A stretch of 35,658 nucleotides of DNA. Source: Bacteroidota bacterium (GTDB lineage: Bacteria > Bacteroidota > Bacteroidia > CAILMK01). A program made the position numbers and the translations under genes. This document shows, piece by piece, positions 19,540 to 28,903 of the stretch. The stretch's first letter is position 1. The number at the start of each line of letters is the position of its first letter. The notes beneath the pieces were generated by a model that saw only the letters and a program-made list of their open reading frames with translations, ran no database searches and had not been told where the DNA came from. The DNA lies in NCBI GenBank assembly GCA_026391915.1, contig JAPLCZ010000290.1:1-35658 (forward strand), given 5' to 3'.

Positions 19540-19748
19540 AGAAGCTAATTCAACTTTTTTTGTTGGTATTTGTATTTGGCTTTGCAACCTCTTGCAGCCA
19601 ACCCGCCAAAGAAAATAAAACCGAAACAAAAAGCTCAGACTCCACCGCCACCAAATACCAATGCCCTATGAAAGATGAGGGAGAAAAAACTTATGATGCC
19701 GCAGGCACTTGCCCCAAATGCGGGATGGATTTGGAGAAGATGAAATAG
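19536..19748 (+). CDS. Heavy-metal-binding-domain lipoprotein
   Basis: Lipobox FATSCS; YQCPMKDEGEKTYDAAGTCPKCGMDLEKM. Confidence 0.88.
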   Translation: MKKLIQLFLLVFVFGFATSCSQPAKENKTETKSSDSTATKYQCPMKDEGEKTYDAAGTCPKCGMDLEKMK

Positions 19749-19772
19749 TAAATTTGTCCTTAAATAATTAAT

Positions 19773-20381
19773 ATGGAAAATAGAAAAGAACACTGGGAAA
19801 AGGTATATGAAAATAAGCAACCCCATGAGGTAAGCTGGACTCAGGAATTACCACAAACTTCATTGGAATTTATACATAGTTTTAATCTCCCAAAATCTGC
19901 AAGTATAATTGATGTGGGTGGCGGCGACAGCAAATTAGTTGATTACCTGCTTGACGAAGGATATAAGAATATTTCTGTGCTGGATATAAGTGAAAAGGCG
20001 CTTGCAAAGGCGAAAGTACGCTTGGGTAAAAAGGCAGAAAAAGTAAACTGGATTGTGTGTGATGTTACAGAATTTAACCCTTCAGTAACTTATGACTGCT
20101 GGCATGATAGAGCTGCATTTCATTTTCTAAAAACAACAGAAGAAATGCAATCTTATTTAGCAATAGCCCGCAAAACTGTTGATGGATTTATGGTGATAGG
20201 AACTTTCTCTGATACAGGCCCAATAAAATGTAGTGGGTTGGAGGTTCATCAATACAAAGAAGAAGAATTAACCCAACAACTTGAAGATGGTTTTGAAAAA
20301 ATAAAATGCATTACAGAAGACCATATCACCCCCTTTAATACCACCCAGAATTTTCTTTTTTGCAGTTTTAAGAGGAACTAA
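19773..20381 (+). CDS. Class I SAM-dependent methyltransferase
   Basis: SIIDVGGGDSKLVDYLLDEGYKNISVLDIS motif I; YDCWHDRAAFHFL. Confidence 0.88.
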   Translation: MENRKEHWEKVYENKQPHEVSWTQELPQTSLEFIHSFNLPKSASIIDVGGGDSKLVDYLLDEGYKNISVLDISEKALAKAKVRLGKKAEKVNWIVCDVTEFNPSVTYDCWHDRAAFHFLKTTEEMQSYLAIARKTVDGFMVIGTFSDTGPIKCSGLEVHQYKEEELTQQLEDGFEKIKCITEDHITPFNTTQNFLFCSFKRN

Positions 20382-20436
20382 TAATATCTCTAAATTCCCA
20401 CATCTTTTAATCTTAAAATCTTTACATCAGCAAATC

Positions 20437-21042
20437 CTAAATCTCAATCACCAGCTTCTCCAACTCCGCCAAACCTTTGGCGGTGGAGATACCACGGATG
20501 TGGTAAATAAACATTTCTTTTAGCACTTTAGAGGCTGGGAACTCCATGGGTGGAAACAACTCGGGGTTGAAAATTTCAAGCACCCTTGAGGTATAAATTT
20601 TCGCAATTACTTTTACATCCATCTCTGGGCGGTAAAGCTTTTTCTGGATGCCGCGTTCCAGATTTTCAAGGATAGATTTATAGATAAAATTGGTTCTGAA
20701 TTCTTCCATAAGCGTATAAGATTCGGGATAATATTTCCGCATCTCAAACATCATTGAGGGGTTCATTTGTTTTGCCATAAGGCTGTTGTGTTGGTAGATA
20801 ATCAGGAGCTCCTCAATAGGGTTTTGGACTCTGTTATCCATAGCACATATCTCATCTATTTGCTCTTTGATGCTGAAGCTTACAATCTTTTTGATGAGGT
20901 CAGCTTTGTTTTCATAAAACTGATACAGCGTCTTTTTACTCATCCCCAACTGCTGGCTGATTTCATCCATCGTAAGGCTTTTGATGCCGTACTTAAAAAT
21001 CAGCGTTCTTGATTGCAACAGTATGTCTATTTCCTTTCCCAT
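20437..21042 (-). CDS. TetR/AcrR family transcriptional regulator
   Basis: N-terminal HTH: KSLTMDEISQQLGMSKKTLYQFYENKADLI. Likely start MGKEIDIL at 21042 rather than 21090. Confidence 0.88.
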   Translation of the reverse strand: MGKEIDILLQSRTLIFKYGIKSLTMDEISQQLGMSKKTLYQFYENKADLIKKIVSFSIKEQIDEICAMDNRVQNPIEELLIIYQHNSLMAKQMNPSMMFEMRKYYPESYTLMEEFRTNFIYKSILENLERGIQKKLYRPEMDVKVIAKIYTSRVLEIFNPELFPPMEFPASKVLKEMFIYHIRGISTAKGLAELEKLVIEI

Positions 21043-21058
21043 AATTTTTACCGAAGGA

Positions 21059-21092
21059 CAAAGATACAATCCTAAAAACACTGGAAACAAAA
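21059..21092 (-). promoter_or_regulatory. Bacteroidota promoter for the TetR gene
   Basis: Minus strand TTTTTTG-N21-TATCTTTG, fitting TTG...TAnnTTTG. Confidence 0.55.
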
Positions 21093-21136
21093 AACGGAAT
21101 TAAAGTTTCCAATGAGGGCTGCATTTTTTACGTGTT

Positions 21137-21144
21137 TACCTTTG
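21137..21144 (+). promoter_or_regulatory. Bacteroidota -7 promoter box directly upstream of fmt
   Basis: TACCTTTG ends 4 nt before the fmt ATG at 21149. Confidence 0.5.
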
Positions 21145-21148
21145 CAGC

Positions 21149-22063
21149 ATGTCAGTAAAGATTGTGTTTATGGGAACGCCTGATTTTGCAGTTCCATCTT
21201 TGGAGGTTTTGGTGCAACATGGCTACCCAGTTTCTGCTGTTATCACTGCGCCAGATAAGCCCGCAGGCAGGGGATTGCAGATGCAATCATCACCTGTAAA
21301 ACAAGCGGCAGAGAGGTTGGGCATTCCTGTTTTGCAACCCGAAAAACTAAAGAATCCTGACTTCCTAAATCAACTAAAAGCCATCAATGCAGATTTATTT
21401 ATTGTGGTTGCTTTCCGTATGTTGCCAGAGGTAGTTTGGGCAATGCCGCGGCTTGGTACTTTTAATTTGCATGGGTCTTTGTTACCTAAATATCGTGGTG
21501 CTGCACCCATTAATTGGGCAATAATGAATGGCGAAAAAGAAACAGGACTCACTACTTTTTTTCTTCAACAAGAAATAGACACCGGTGATATTATTCTTCA
21601 ACAAAAATTAAGTATTGGAGCTCATGAAACCGCCCGTGAGTTACATGATAGAATGATGATAGCAGGCGCTGATTTGGTTTTAAAAACAGTAGAGGCAATT
21701 GATAAGAATAAGGTAAAAACATCACCTCAAATTCTGATTGACTCGCCCCCTGCTGCACCCAAAATTTTTAAAGACATTTGTAAAATTGATTGGCATAACC
21801 CTGCGCAACAAATCCATGATTTTATTCGCGGGCTAAGCCCCTACCCGGGGGCATGGGGAATTATCCATAATAAGACTTATAAAATTTATCGCAGCCTGCC
21901 AGAGGTTTTTGGGCATTCTCATGAAATTGGAGAACTAATTACCGACAATAAAACCTTTCTTAAAATAGCGGTTGCTGATGGCTTCATCCACATTTTTGGA
22001 TTGCAACAAGAAGGCAAAAAGAAAATGGGGATAGAGGAATTTTTGAGGGGGAATAAAATTTAG
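21149..22063 (+). CDS. fmt: Methionyl-tRNA formyltransferase
   Basis: MSVKIVFMGTPDFAVPSLEVL, LHGSLLPKYRGAAPINWAI, GLTTFFLQQEIDTGDII. Confidence 0.97.
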   Translation: MSVKIVFMGTPDFAVPSLEVLVQHGYPVSAVITAPDKPAGRGLQMQSSPVKQAAERLGIPVLQPEKLKNPDFLNQLKAINADLFIVVAFRMLPEVVWAMPRLGTFNLHGSLLPKYRGAAPINWAIMNGEKETGLTTFFLQQEIDTGDIILQQKLSIGAHETARELHDRMMIAGADLVLKTVEAIDKNKVKTSPQILIDSPPAAPKIFKDICKIDWHNPAQQIHDFIRGLSPYPGAWGIIHNKTYKIYRSLPEVFGHSHEIGELITDNKTFLKIAVADGFIHIFGLQQEGKKKMGIEEFLRGNKI

Positions 22064-22121
22064 TGAAGAGAGAAAAGTGAAAAATGAAATGAGGGTTAAA
22101 AATATTGTTTCCAATTCATTG

Positions 22122-22236
22122 CCGTTGCCTTCAGGCAACGGTTATAAAAGAAATCAAAATTGGCTTTAGCCAAAACCCTTGTTTGGCTTTAGCCAAAATC
22201 GAATTGTCTTTTATATCCGTCCCATAAATGGGACGG
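22122..22236. repeat. Cluster of four short palindromes of three types (REP-like)
   Basis: ccgttgcc-ttca-ggcaacgg (22122-22141); ttggctttagccaa (22160-22173) and tttggctttagccaaa (22182-22197); ccgtccca-taaa-tgggacgg (22217-22236). Confidence 0.85.
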
Positions 22237-22283
22237 CAATTAAACACCCCCCTCCCACAACCTCACCCCAAACATCAGCAATC

Positions 22284-22312
22284 GGAATAAGAAATTTGGG
22301 TTAGTTTTGAAG
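22284..22312 (+). promoter_or_regulatory. Shared upstream element, copy A (before the ORF6N gene)
   Basis: ggaataagaaatttgggttagttttgaag, identical to 22913-22941; contains TAGTTTTG (TAnnTTTG). Confidence 0.65.
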
Positions 22313-22341
22313 AGGTTTTAAGAAGTATAAAACTTTAACAG

Positions 22342-22845
22342 ATGTTACAAAAAGTTGAGTCTAAAATTTATGAAATAAGAGGTCAGAAAATCATGTTGGA
22401 TTTTGACCTTGCCGAATTGTATGAAGTGGAAACAAGAGCTTTAAATCAAGCTATCAAAAGGAATATTGATATTTTCCCTGATGATTTTATGTTTCAGTTA
22501 ACTCAAACAGAATGGAAAACTATGTCATCACAGATTGTGATGACATACCCAATTAAACGTCCTAAAATTGCAATGCCATTCGCCTTTACTGAACATGGAG
22601 TAACCATGTTAGCTACAGTGTTGAAAAGTAAAAAAGCAAGGCAAACAAGTATTGCTATTGTAAGAGCCTTTATTGCTTTAAAGCAATATGCTTTAACCCA
22701 TAAAGATTTAACTGGAAAATTGAAAGAATTAGAAGATAAATATAATAAACAATTTAAGGATGTTTATGAGGCAATCAACTACCTAATAACAAAGGATAAG
22801 CAAGAAACCAAACAAAAGAAACGGAAACAAATAGGATATAAATAG
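22342..22845 (+). CDS. ORF6N (KilA-N-like) domain DNA-binding protein
   Basis: IYEIRGQKIMLDFDLAELYEVETRALNQAIKRNIDIFPDDFMFQLT ... PFAFTEHGVTMLATVLKSKKA. Confidence 0.9.
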   Translation: MLQKVESKIYEIRGQKIMLDFDLAELYEVETRALNQAIKRNIDIFPDDFMFQLTQTEWKTMSSQIVMTYPIKRPKIAMPFAFTEHGVTMLATVLKSKKARQTSIAIVRAFIALKQYALTHKDLTGKLKELEDKYNKQFKDVYEAINYLITKDKQETKQKKRKQIGYK

Positions 22846-22912
22846 ACCTTAACTCTATATTTTATTCTCCTCGCATTTTTTTATCAAAACCCCACCCCAA
22901 GCAGCACGAATA

Positions 22913-22941
22913 GGAATAAGAAATTTGGGTTAGTTTTGAAG
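22913..22941 (+). promoter_or_regulatory. Shared upstream element, copy B (before the UDG-like gene)
   Basis: 29 nt identical to 22284-22312, with further similarity upstream (ccaccccaa...). Confidence 0.65.
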
Positions 22942-22973
22942 GGGAAATAAAAAGAATTTAACAAAGAAAAATT

Positions 22974-23696
22974 ATGGATAAAGAGATTGAAATAGAAAAT
23001 TGGAAAGCTGATTATCAAAGATATTTAGAAGAGTTAAATGAACAACTCAAAGCCGAAGGCAATGAAGAAGCAAGAGCCCTTTATTATGGATTTTATGTAA
23101 TAGATGGGATAGAAATTAATCTTAACCCAGATGTATTATTTATCGGGATAAACCCTGGAAAAGGTGGCGGAGAGAAACAGGAGAAGGTTAAAATGTTTAC
23201 TGGCTATAAAATGTCCTATTTAGATTATTGGTATGACAAGACTTATAACTATACTTCGGCTATTCAAACAATAGAAGTTCTTGGCAAAGCAAACTTTAAT
23301 GAAATAGAAATTAAGGATCTTTTTAATAACCATACAGTCAAAACAAACCTCTATTCAATAATCACAAATAATGCGCGTGGAATCAAAGAATGTTTGAATT
23401 TATTAACACCTCAGAGATTTGATGAATTCCATAAAAAAAGTTGTGCATTTAGCGTGGCTTTGATTAATATCTTAAAACCGAAAGTAGTTATTTTTGAAGG
23501 TAAGAGTATTTGGAATTGTGTAATAGGAGATTGTTTCGAACAAGAAAGTGGGTGGAATCATCAGCTAAATATTGGAGAATTCAATTCTGAAAACCCCAAT
23601 ATTTTATTCCTTGGTTATGCAAGAAGGTTTAGTTATATAATTTCTAATAAAGAAGTCCTTGCAGAGAAAATAAAAACAGTTTTGGGAAATAAATAA
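22974..23696 (+). CDS. Divergent uracil-DNA glycosylase superfamily-like protein
   Basis: DVLFIGINPGKGGG resembles motif A of MUG-type UDGs (GINPG); LKPKVVIFEGKSIW and a late ILFLGYARR fit the UDG-fold layout. Confidence 0.55.
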   Translation: MDKEIEIENWKADYQRYLEELNEQLKAEGNEEARALYYGFYVIDGIEINLNPDVLFIGINPGKGGGEKQEKVKMFTGYKMSYLDYWYDKTYNYTSAIQTIEVLGKANFNEIEIKDLFNNHTVKTNLYSIITNNARGIKECLNLLTPQRFDEFHKKSCAFSVALINILKPKVVIFEGKSIWNCVIGDCFEQESGWNHQLNIGEFNSENPNILFLGYARRFSYIISNKEVLAEKIKTVLGNK

Positions 23697-23762
23697 AACG
23701 CCGTTCTTTTTTTACTGAAAACTGTTACCGCCAACTGACAACTTTTCCCCCAAAACTTTTTC

Positions 23763-23794
23763 TTGCCCACCTCCCCTCCCTACCCTTAATTTTG
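23763..23794 (+). promoter_or_regulatory. Bacteroidota promoter for dnaE
   Basis: TTG (23763-23765)-N21-TAATTTTG (23787-23794). Confidence 0.55.
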
Positions 23795-23843
23795 GTATTC
23801 TTAGCAAACCGCTTTTTTAACTCAATTTCAAACAAAAACTCCT

Positions 23844-26800
23844 ATGCCTGATTTTGCGCACTTGCATGTGCACACCCAATACTCTTTGCTGGATGGCGCT
23901 GCCTCTATCCCGTCTCTCTACAAAAAAGCAGGAGAGGATAAGATGGCTGCCCTTGCCATTACTGACCACGGAAATATGTTTGGTGCCTTTGAGTTTGTGA
24001 GTACAGCATGGAAAAAAACCAAGGTTATTGGTAAAGATGCAGAGGGTAAAGATATCCTTACCCCTACCATAAAACCCATTGTAGGTTGCGAGTTTTATGT
24101 GGTGGAAACACGGCATCAAAAAACCTTTACCAAAGACAAAAAGGATAGGCGGTTTCATCAGGTGTTACTGGCAAAAAATGCATTGGGTTATCAGAACCTT
24201 ATCAAGCTAACTTCTTTGGGATATATTGAGGGGATGTACAGCAAATATCCGCGGATTGATAAGGAGCTGATTGCTCAATATCGTGAGGGGTTAATTGCTA
24301 CTACTTGCTGCATTGGGGCGCATGTGCCACAGATGATTTTAAAAGCTGATGCTGCAGTGGCAGAGGCGGAGTTTAAGTGGTGGCTGGATATGTTTGGTGA
24401 GGATTATTACATAGAACTTCAGCGCCACAATATACCCGAACAGGATACTATTAACGAGGTGCTTTTGGGCTACTCCAAAAAATATAATGTGCCCGTAATT
24501 GCCACCAATGATAGCCATTACACAGAGCAGTCAGATTCCAACGCACATGATATTTTGCTTTGCGTAAACACTGGCGAAAAGCAAAGCACTCCCGGCTTTG
24601 ATGACTTTATAAACGATGATGCCTTTGTGCGCAATAGGCGTTTTAAATTCCCTAACGACCAGTTTTATTTTAAAACCAAAGCAGAGATGGCTTCGCTTTT
24701 CAGTGATGTGCCACAAAGTATTGATAACACCATGGCAGTGGTGGAGAAGATAGAAGTCTTGAATTTGAAGAAGGATATTTTGTTGCCTGCCTTCCCCATT
24801 CCGCAGGAGTTTTTAATCCATACCAATGATGAAGTGATTGGCAAAAGCATCATCAAACCTGATGTAAATAATCAGTGGGAGTATCTGAAACACCTAACTA
24901 TGGAGGGGGCAAAAATCAGGTATAATGTGATAACCCCAGAGATAGAAGAGAGGTTAAATTTTGAACTCTTCACCATAAAAACGATGGGCTTTGCGGGATA
25001 CTTTTTAATAGTAAGTGATTTCATAAAAGCAGGTAAGGAGATGGGGGTTTATGTAGGTCCGGGGCGTGGGTCTGCGGCAGGGAGTGTGGTGGCTTATTGT
25101 ATTGGCATCACCAATATTGACCCCATGAAATACAATCTCCTCTTTGAAAGATTCCTAAACCCTGACCGTAAATCAATGCCCGATATTGATACGGACTTTG
25201 ATGATATAGGGAGGGATAAAGTGATAGATTATGTGGTGGCAAAATATGGCAAAGCACAGGTAGCACAAATTATTACTTATGGCACTATGGCTGCCAAATC
25301 AAGCATTAAAGATGTGGCACGTGTGCTTGATTTACCCTTGCAAGAAAGCAATGCTTTGGCGAAGCTTGTCCCTGATAGGCCTGGTACCGATTTGGGGAAA
25401 TGTCTGCACTCCCCCATCACCAAAAAGGATGGAGAAAAAAGCCTTGAAGAAGAATACGGATTGCAGGCAGATGATATTGCCAACGTAAAAAAACTGCGTG
25501 AGATTTATGCAGGCAATGATATAAATTCTGAGGTACTTCATGAGGCAGAAAGGTTGGAGGGCAGTGTGCGCAGTGTGGGAACTCATGCCTCCGCTATCAT
25601 CATTGCGCCGCAGGATTTAACCGAATTAATTCCGATTTCCATTGCCAAAGATTCTGAACTTTGGGTTACCCAAATTGAGGGTGGGGTGATTGAAGAAGCT
25701 GGTGTTTTGAAGATGGATTTTTTGGGATTGAAAACGCTTTCCATTTTAAAAACTGCATTGGAACTCATCAAACAAAACCACAATATTGATATTGTAATTG
25801 ATGACATTCCGTTGGATGATGCGGACACTTATAAACTTTATCAGAGGGCAGAAACCAACGGCACTTTCCAGTTTGAGAGTGTGGGGATGCAGAAATATCT
25901 TAAGGATTTAAAGCCAGATAGGTTTGGGGATTTAATCGCTATGAATGCGTTGTTTCGTCCCGGGCCATTGGCGTATATTCCATCCTACATCAAAAGGAAA
26001 AATGGGCAAGAACCCATCAAATATGATTTGCCTGAGATGGAGGAAATCCTCAAAGAAACTTATGGGATTACGGTATATCAGGAACAGGTGATGTTGCTTT
26101 CGCAAAAGCTGGCGGGCTTCACCAAAGGCAATGCAGATGTGCTACGGAAAGCCATGGGAAAAAAGGACAGAAAGACTCTTGACAAACTAAAACCTGAGTT
26201 TATTGATGGTGCCGTGGAGAGAGGACATGATGCTGAAAAGCTGGAAAAAATCTGGAAGGATTGGGAAGCCTTTGCGCAATATGCATTCAATAAATCTCAC
26301 TCCACTTGCTATGCTTTTGTGGCGTACCAAACCGCTTACCTCAAAACCCATTACCCTGCAGAATACATGGCAGCAGTGCTTAATAATGCAGGCAATATTG
26401 AAAAGATTACTTTCTTTATGGATGAGTGCAAACGCATGGGATTAAAAGTCCTTGGCCCTGATATTAATGAAAGTTTAAAAGGATTTGCCGTAAACCAAAA
26501 AGGAGAAATCCGTTTTGGATTGGGAGGAATAAAAGGCGCAGGAGAAGCTGCGGTAGAAGCTCTCATCTCAGATAGAAATACCAATGGTGTTTTTACTGAC
26601 CTCTTCAATTTTGGTGAGAGGATGGGGCAGCGTTCCATCACCAAAAAAATATATGAAATGTTAGCCCTCTCCGGTGGGTTTGATTGCTTCCCCGAATACC
26701 ACCGCGCCCAATACATGATGCCGGATGCGGATGGCACAACCCTTATTGATAAAGTAGTGAGATATGGCAGCGCCATGCAGGCAGATGCCAATAGTGCAGT

Positions 26801-27509
26801 TTCTCTTTTTGGTGCAAGTGGTGATAAGCAATCCATCGTAAAACCGAAGATTGGAAACGTAGAACATTGGAGTGCTATTGAGCAATTGCAAAAAGAAAAA
26901 GAGGTGGTAGGATTCTACATTTCTGGGCACCCGTTAGATGACTATAAATTGGAGATAAAGTATTTTGCTAATAGTACTATTGAGGGCTACAAACCCACGC
27001 TTAACAAGCATTCTTTAGTACCCGGGATTGTTACCAAATCAGAAGTGAAGAAAGATAAACGCGGAATGGATTACGCCACCTTTACTATAGAAGATTTTAC
27101 CTCAACCATGGAGTTCAGAATTTTTTCTGAGGACTATTTAAAATTCCAAAATTTAATACTTGAGGGCAATGTAATCCTCTGCAAACTTGTAGGCGATAAC
27201 CGCTTTGGGAAACTCCCCGCACCAGAGCCGCGCATTGTAGAAATTAGTTTGTTGGGTGATGCGCCAACAAAGTTCACGCGTTCTATTACTCTCAAAATTC
27301 CTATAGAAAAAATCACTGAGGACACCATCAATCAATTGGATGCAATCACCAAAGACAACCCGGGTGATTGCCCTATGAAAATTGAGCTTCAATACGAAGA
27401 GGAAAAGATTTCTATCCCCATGCACCTCACCAAAAATAAACTCAACCCAAGTGGTGATTTATTTATTGCCTTTGCAGAATTAGATGATGTGGAGATGGTG
27501 CTGAATTAG
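23844..27509 (+). CDS. dnaE: DNA polymerase III subunit alpha
   Basis: PHP domain start FAHLHVHTQYSLLDGAASI; GPGRGSAAGSVVAYCIGITNIDPMKYNLLFERFLNPDRKSMPDIDTDF. Confidence 0.98.
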   Translation: MPDFAHLHVHTQYSLLDGAASIPSLYKKAGEDKMAALAITDHGNMFGAFEFVSTAWKKTKVIGKDAEGKDILTPTIKPIVGCEFYVVETRHQKTFTKDKKDRRFHQVLLAKNALGYQNLIKLTSLGYIEGMYSKYPRIDKELIAQYREGLIATTCCIGAHVPQMILKADAAVAEAEFKWWLDMFGEDYYIELQRHNIPEQDTINEVLLGYSKKYNVPVIATNDSHYTEQSDSNAHDILLCVNTGEKQSTPGFDDFINDDAFVRNRRFKFPNDQFYFKTKAEMASLFSDVPQSIDNTMAVVEKIEVLNLKKDILLPAFPIPQEFLIHTNDEVIGKSIIKPDVNNQWEYLKHLTMEGAKIRYNVITPEIEERLNFELFTIKTMGFAGYFLIVSDFIKAGKEMGVYVGPGRGSAAGSVVAYCIGITNIDPMKYNLLFERFLNPDRKSMPDIDTDFDDIGRDKVIDYVVAKYGKAQVAQIITYGTMAAKSSIKDVARVLDLPLQESNALAKLVPDRPGTDLGKCLHSPITKKDGEKSLEEEYGLQADDIANVKKLREIYAGNDINSEVLHEAERLEGSVRSVGTHASAIIIAPQDLTELIPISIAKDSELWVTQIEGGVIEEAGVLKMDFLGLKTLSILKTALELIKQNHNIDIVIDDIPLDDADTYKLYQRAETNGTFQFESVGMQKYLKDLKPDRFGDLIAMNALFRPGPLAYIPSYIKRKNGQEPIKYDLPEMEEILKETYGITVYQEQVMLLSQKLAGFTKGNADVLRKAMGKKDRKTLDKLKPEFIDGAVERGHDAEKLEKIWKDWEAFAQYAFNKSHSTCYAFVAYQTAYLKTHYPAEYMAAVLNNAGNIEKITFFMDECKRMGLKVLGPDINESLKGFAVNQKGEIRFGLGGIKGAGEAAVEALISDRNTNGVFTDLFNFGERMGQRSITKKIYEMLALSGGFDCFPEYHRAQYMMPDADGTTLIDKVVRYGSAMQADANSAVSLFGASGDKQSIVKPKIGNVEHWSAIEQLQKEKEVVGFYISGHPLDDYKLEIKYFANSTIEGYKPTLNKHSLVPGIVTKSEVKKDKRGMDYATFTIEDFTSTMEFRIFSEDYLKFQNLILEGNVILCKLVGDNRFGKLPAPEPRIVEISLLGDAPTKFTRSITLKIPIEKITEDTINQLDAITKDNPGDCPMKIELQYEEEKISIPMHLTKNKLNPSGDLFIAFAELDDVEMVLN

Positions 27510-27534
27510 GAATTTAAAGTGGCGACAAAACAAA

Positions 27535-28791
27535 CTAACTAATCACCAACTGAACAGTATCTCCACTCCTTTGTTCCATAATGGTAGTCCGCCCTTTTAG
27601 TAATTCCTGTAAGGTGTTTTCTTTATAATATTTAATACTTAGCAGCTCCAGATTGGGGGTGGTGGTAATGGTGAATTCATTCTCCAAACTAGAAATAAAG
27701 TCAGCAATTTTTTGTTCCATAGTATCCACACAAATCATAAAAGAGATGGCGGAATTGGTCATCACATTTACTTTAATTCCGCAGCGCACTACCTCATCAA
27801 AAATCTTTTCAATATTGGTTTCTGCAATAAATGAATAATCTTTAGTGGAGAGAGAAATGAGTATTTGTTTTTCTTTAAGAATGATAATAGGCACATCCTT
27901 TTGGATGGGCGCATCTGCAGTAATTATTGTTCCTTTAGCATCAGGATGAATAAAGCTGCGCACATTAAGCGGGATGTTTTTATTTTGGATGGGCTTAATA
28001 GTTTTGGGATGCAAAACCCTTGCGCCATAGTAGGTCATTTCCACTGCTTCCTGATAGCTTAAATTTTCAAACATAATTGCATCAGCATATTTTTTAGGGT
28101 CAGCGTTCATAATGCCCGGCACATCTTTCCAGATAATCATTTCATCAGCATTTAACGCATTGGCAAAAATAGAAGCGGTGTAATCAGAGCCCTCTCTGCC
28201 AAGGGTTGTGGTGCTATTATCCTTGGTAGAGCCAATAAAACCCTGCACCACCACAGGCATTTCTTTTACCATCTCCCCAACTCTCCGACTAATGAGGGAA
28301 ACAGTAGTATCCCAATGAATTCTTGCTTCTCTGTAAAGATTATCGGTAATAATAAAATGGCGTGCATCAACCCATTTATTTCTGTATCCAATTCTGTTTA
28401 AATAATGACTTATAATTTTTGTAGAAATCAATTCGCCAAAGCTTACTACTTGGTCATAGATGCAATCATAATTGCGTTCCAATTCTTTTTCAAAATAATG
28501 CTCAAGAGCAATAAAATAGTTTTCTATCTCATCATAAACCGCATCGGTTTTTTCTGCAAAAAGCCCATCCATAATTGTAAAATGATACGCTTGAATTTCT
28601 TTAATTTTTTCTTGATATGGTTTATTATCCCACCATAAATCCAGCACCTGCTCCAAGGCATTTGTTACTTTGCCCATGGCAGAAATTACAATCACCAATT
28701 CTCCACTACCGTATTTTTTTAAGATATCAGCAATGTTTTTTACAGCATCAGCGCTTTGTACAGAAGCACCTCCAAATTTGAATACTTTCAT
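27535..28791 (-). CDS. lysC: Aspartate kinase
   Basis: [59 protein letters not shown]. The ORF track extends to 28824. Confidence 0.92.
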   Translation of the reverse strand: MKVFKFGGASVQSADAVKNIADILKKYGSGELVIVISAMGKVTNALEQVLDLWWDNKPYQEKIKEIQAYHFTIMDGLFAEKTDAVYDEIENYFIALEHYFEKELERNYDCIYDQVVSFGELISTKIISHYLNRIGYRNKWVDARHFIITDNLYREARIHWDTTVSLISRRVGEMVKEMPVVVQGFIGSTKDNSTTTLGREGSDYTASIFANALNADEMIIWKDVPGIMNADPKKYADAIMFENLSYQEAVEMTYYGARVLHPKTIKPIQNKNIPLNVRSFIHPDAKGTIITADAPIQKDVPIIILKEKQILISLSTKDYSFIAETNIEKIFDEVVRCGIKVNVMTNSAISFMICVDTMEQKIADFISSLENEFTITTTPNLELLSIKYYKENTLQELLKGRTTIMEQRSGDTVQLVIS

Positions 28792-28872
28792 CCCTGCAAA
28801 GGTAGAAGAATTTAAAATTCCCAAACGGATGGCTTTAATAAATTCAACCCCTTCTAAATCTTTAGTTATTTC

Positions 28873-28880
28873 TACCTTTG
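28873..28880 (+). promoter_or_regulatory. Bacteroidota -7 promoter box upstream of menB
   Basis: TACCTTTG, 23 nt before the menB ATG at 28904. Confidence 0.45.
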
Positions 28881-28903
28881 AACTTTATTTTCAATATTCA
28901 TTT

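Noticed and set aside
22122-22236. Possible CRISPR array in the hairpin cluster
   Set aside because: Repeats are short, of three different types, self-complementary and without regular spacers or cas genes.
26351-26836. 161-aa minus-strand ORF inside dnaE
   Set aside because: Antisense to a strongly conserved gene, Ser/Pro-rich shadow translation, no motif.
28670-28903. N-terminal extension of the menB ORF
   Set aside because: This part is antisense to lysC; the MenB-like sequence starts at [13 protein letters not shown] (28904), preceded by a TACCTTTG box.
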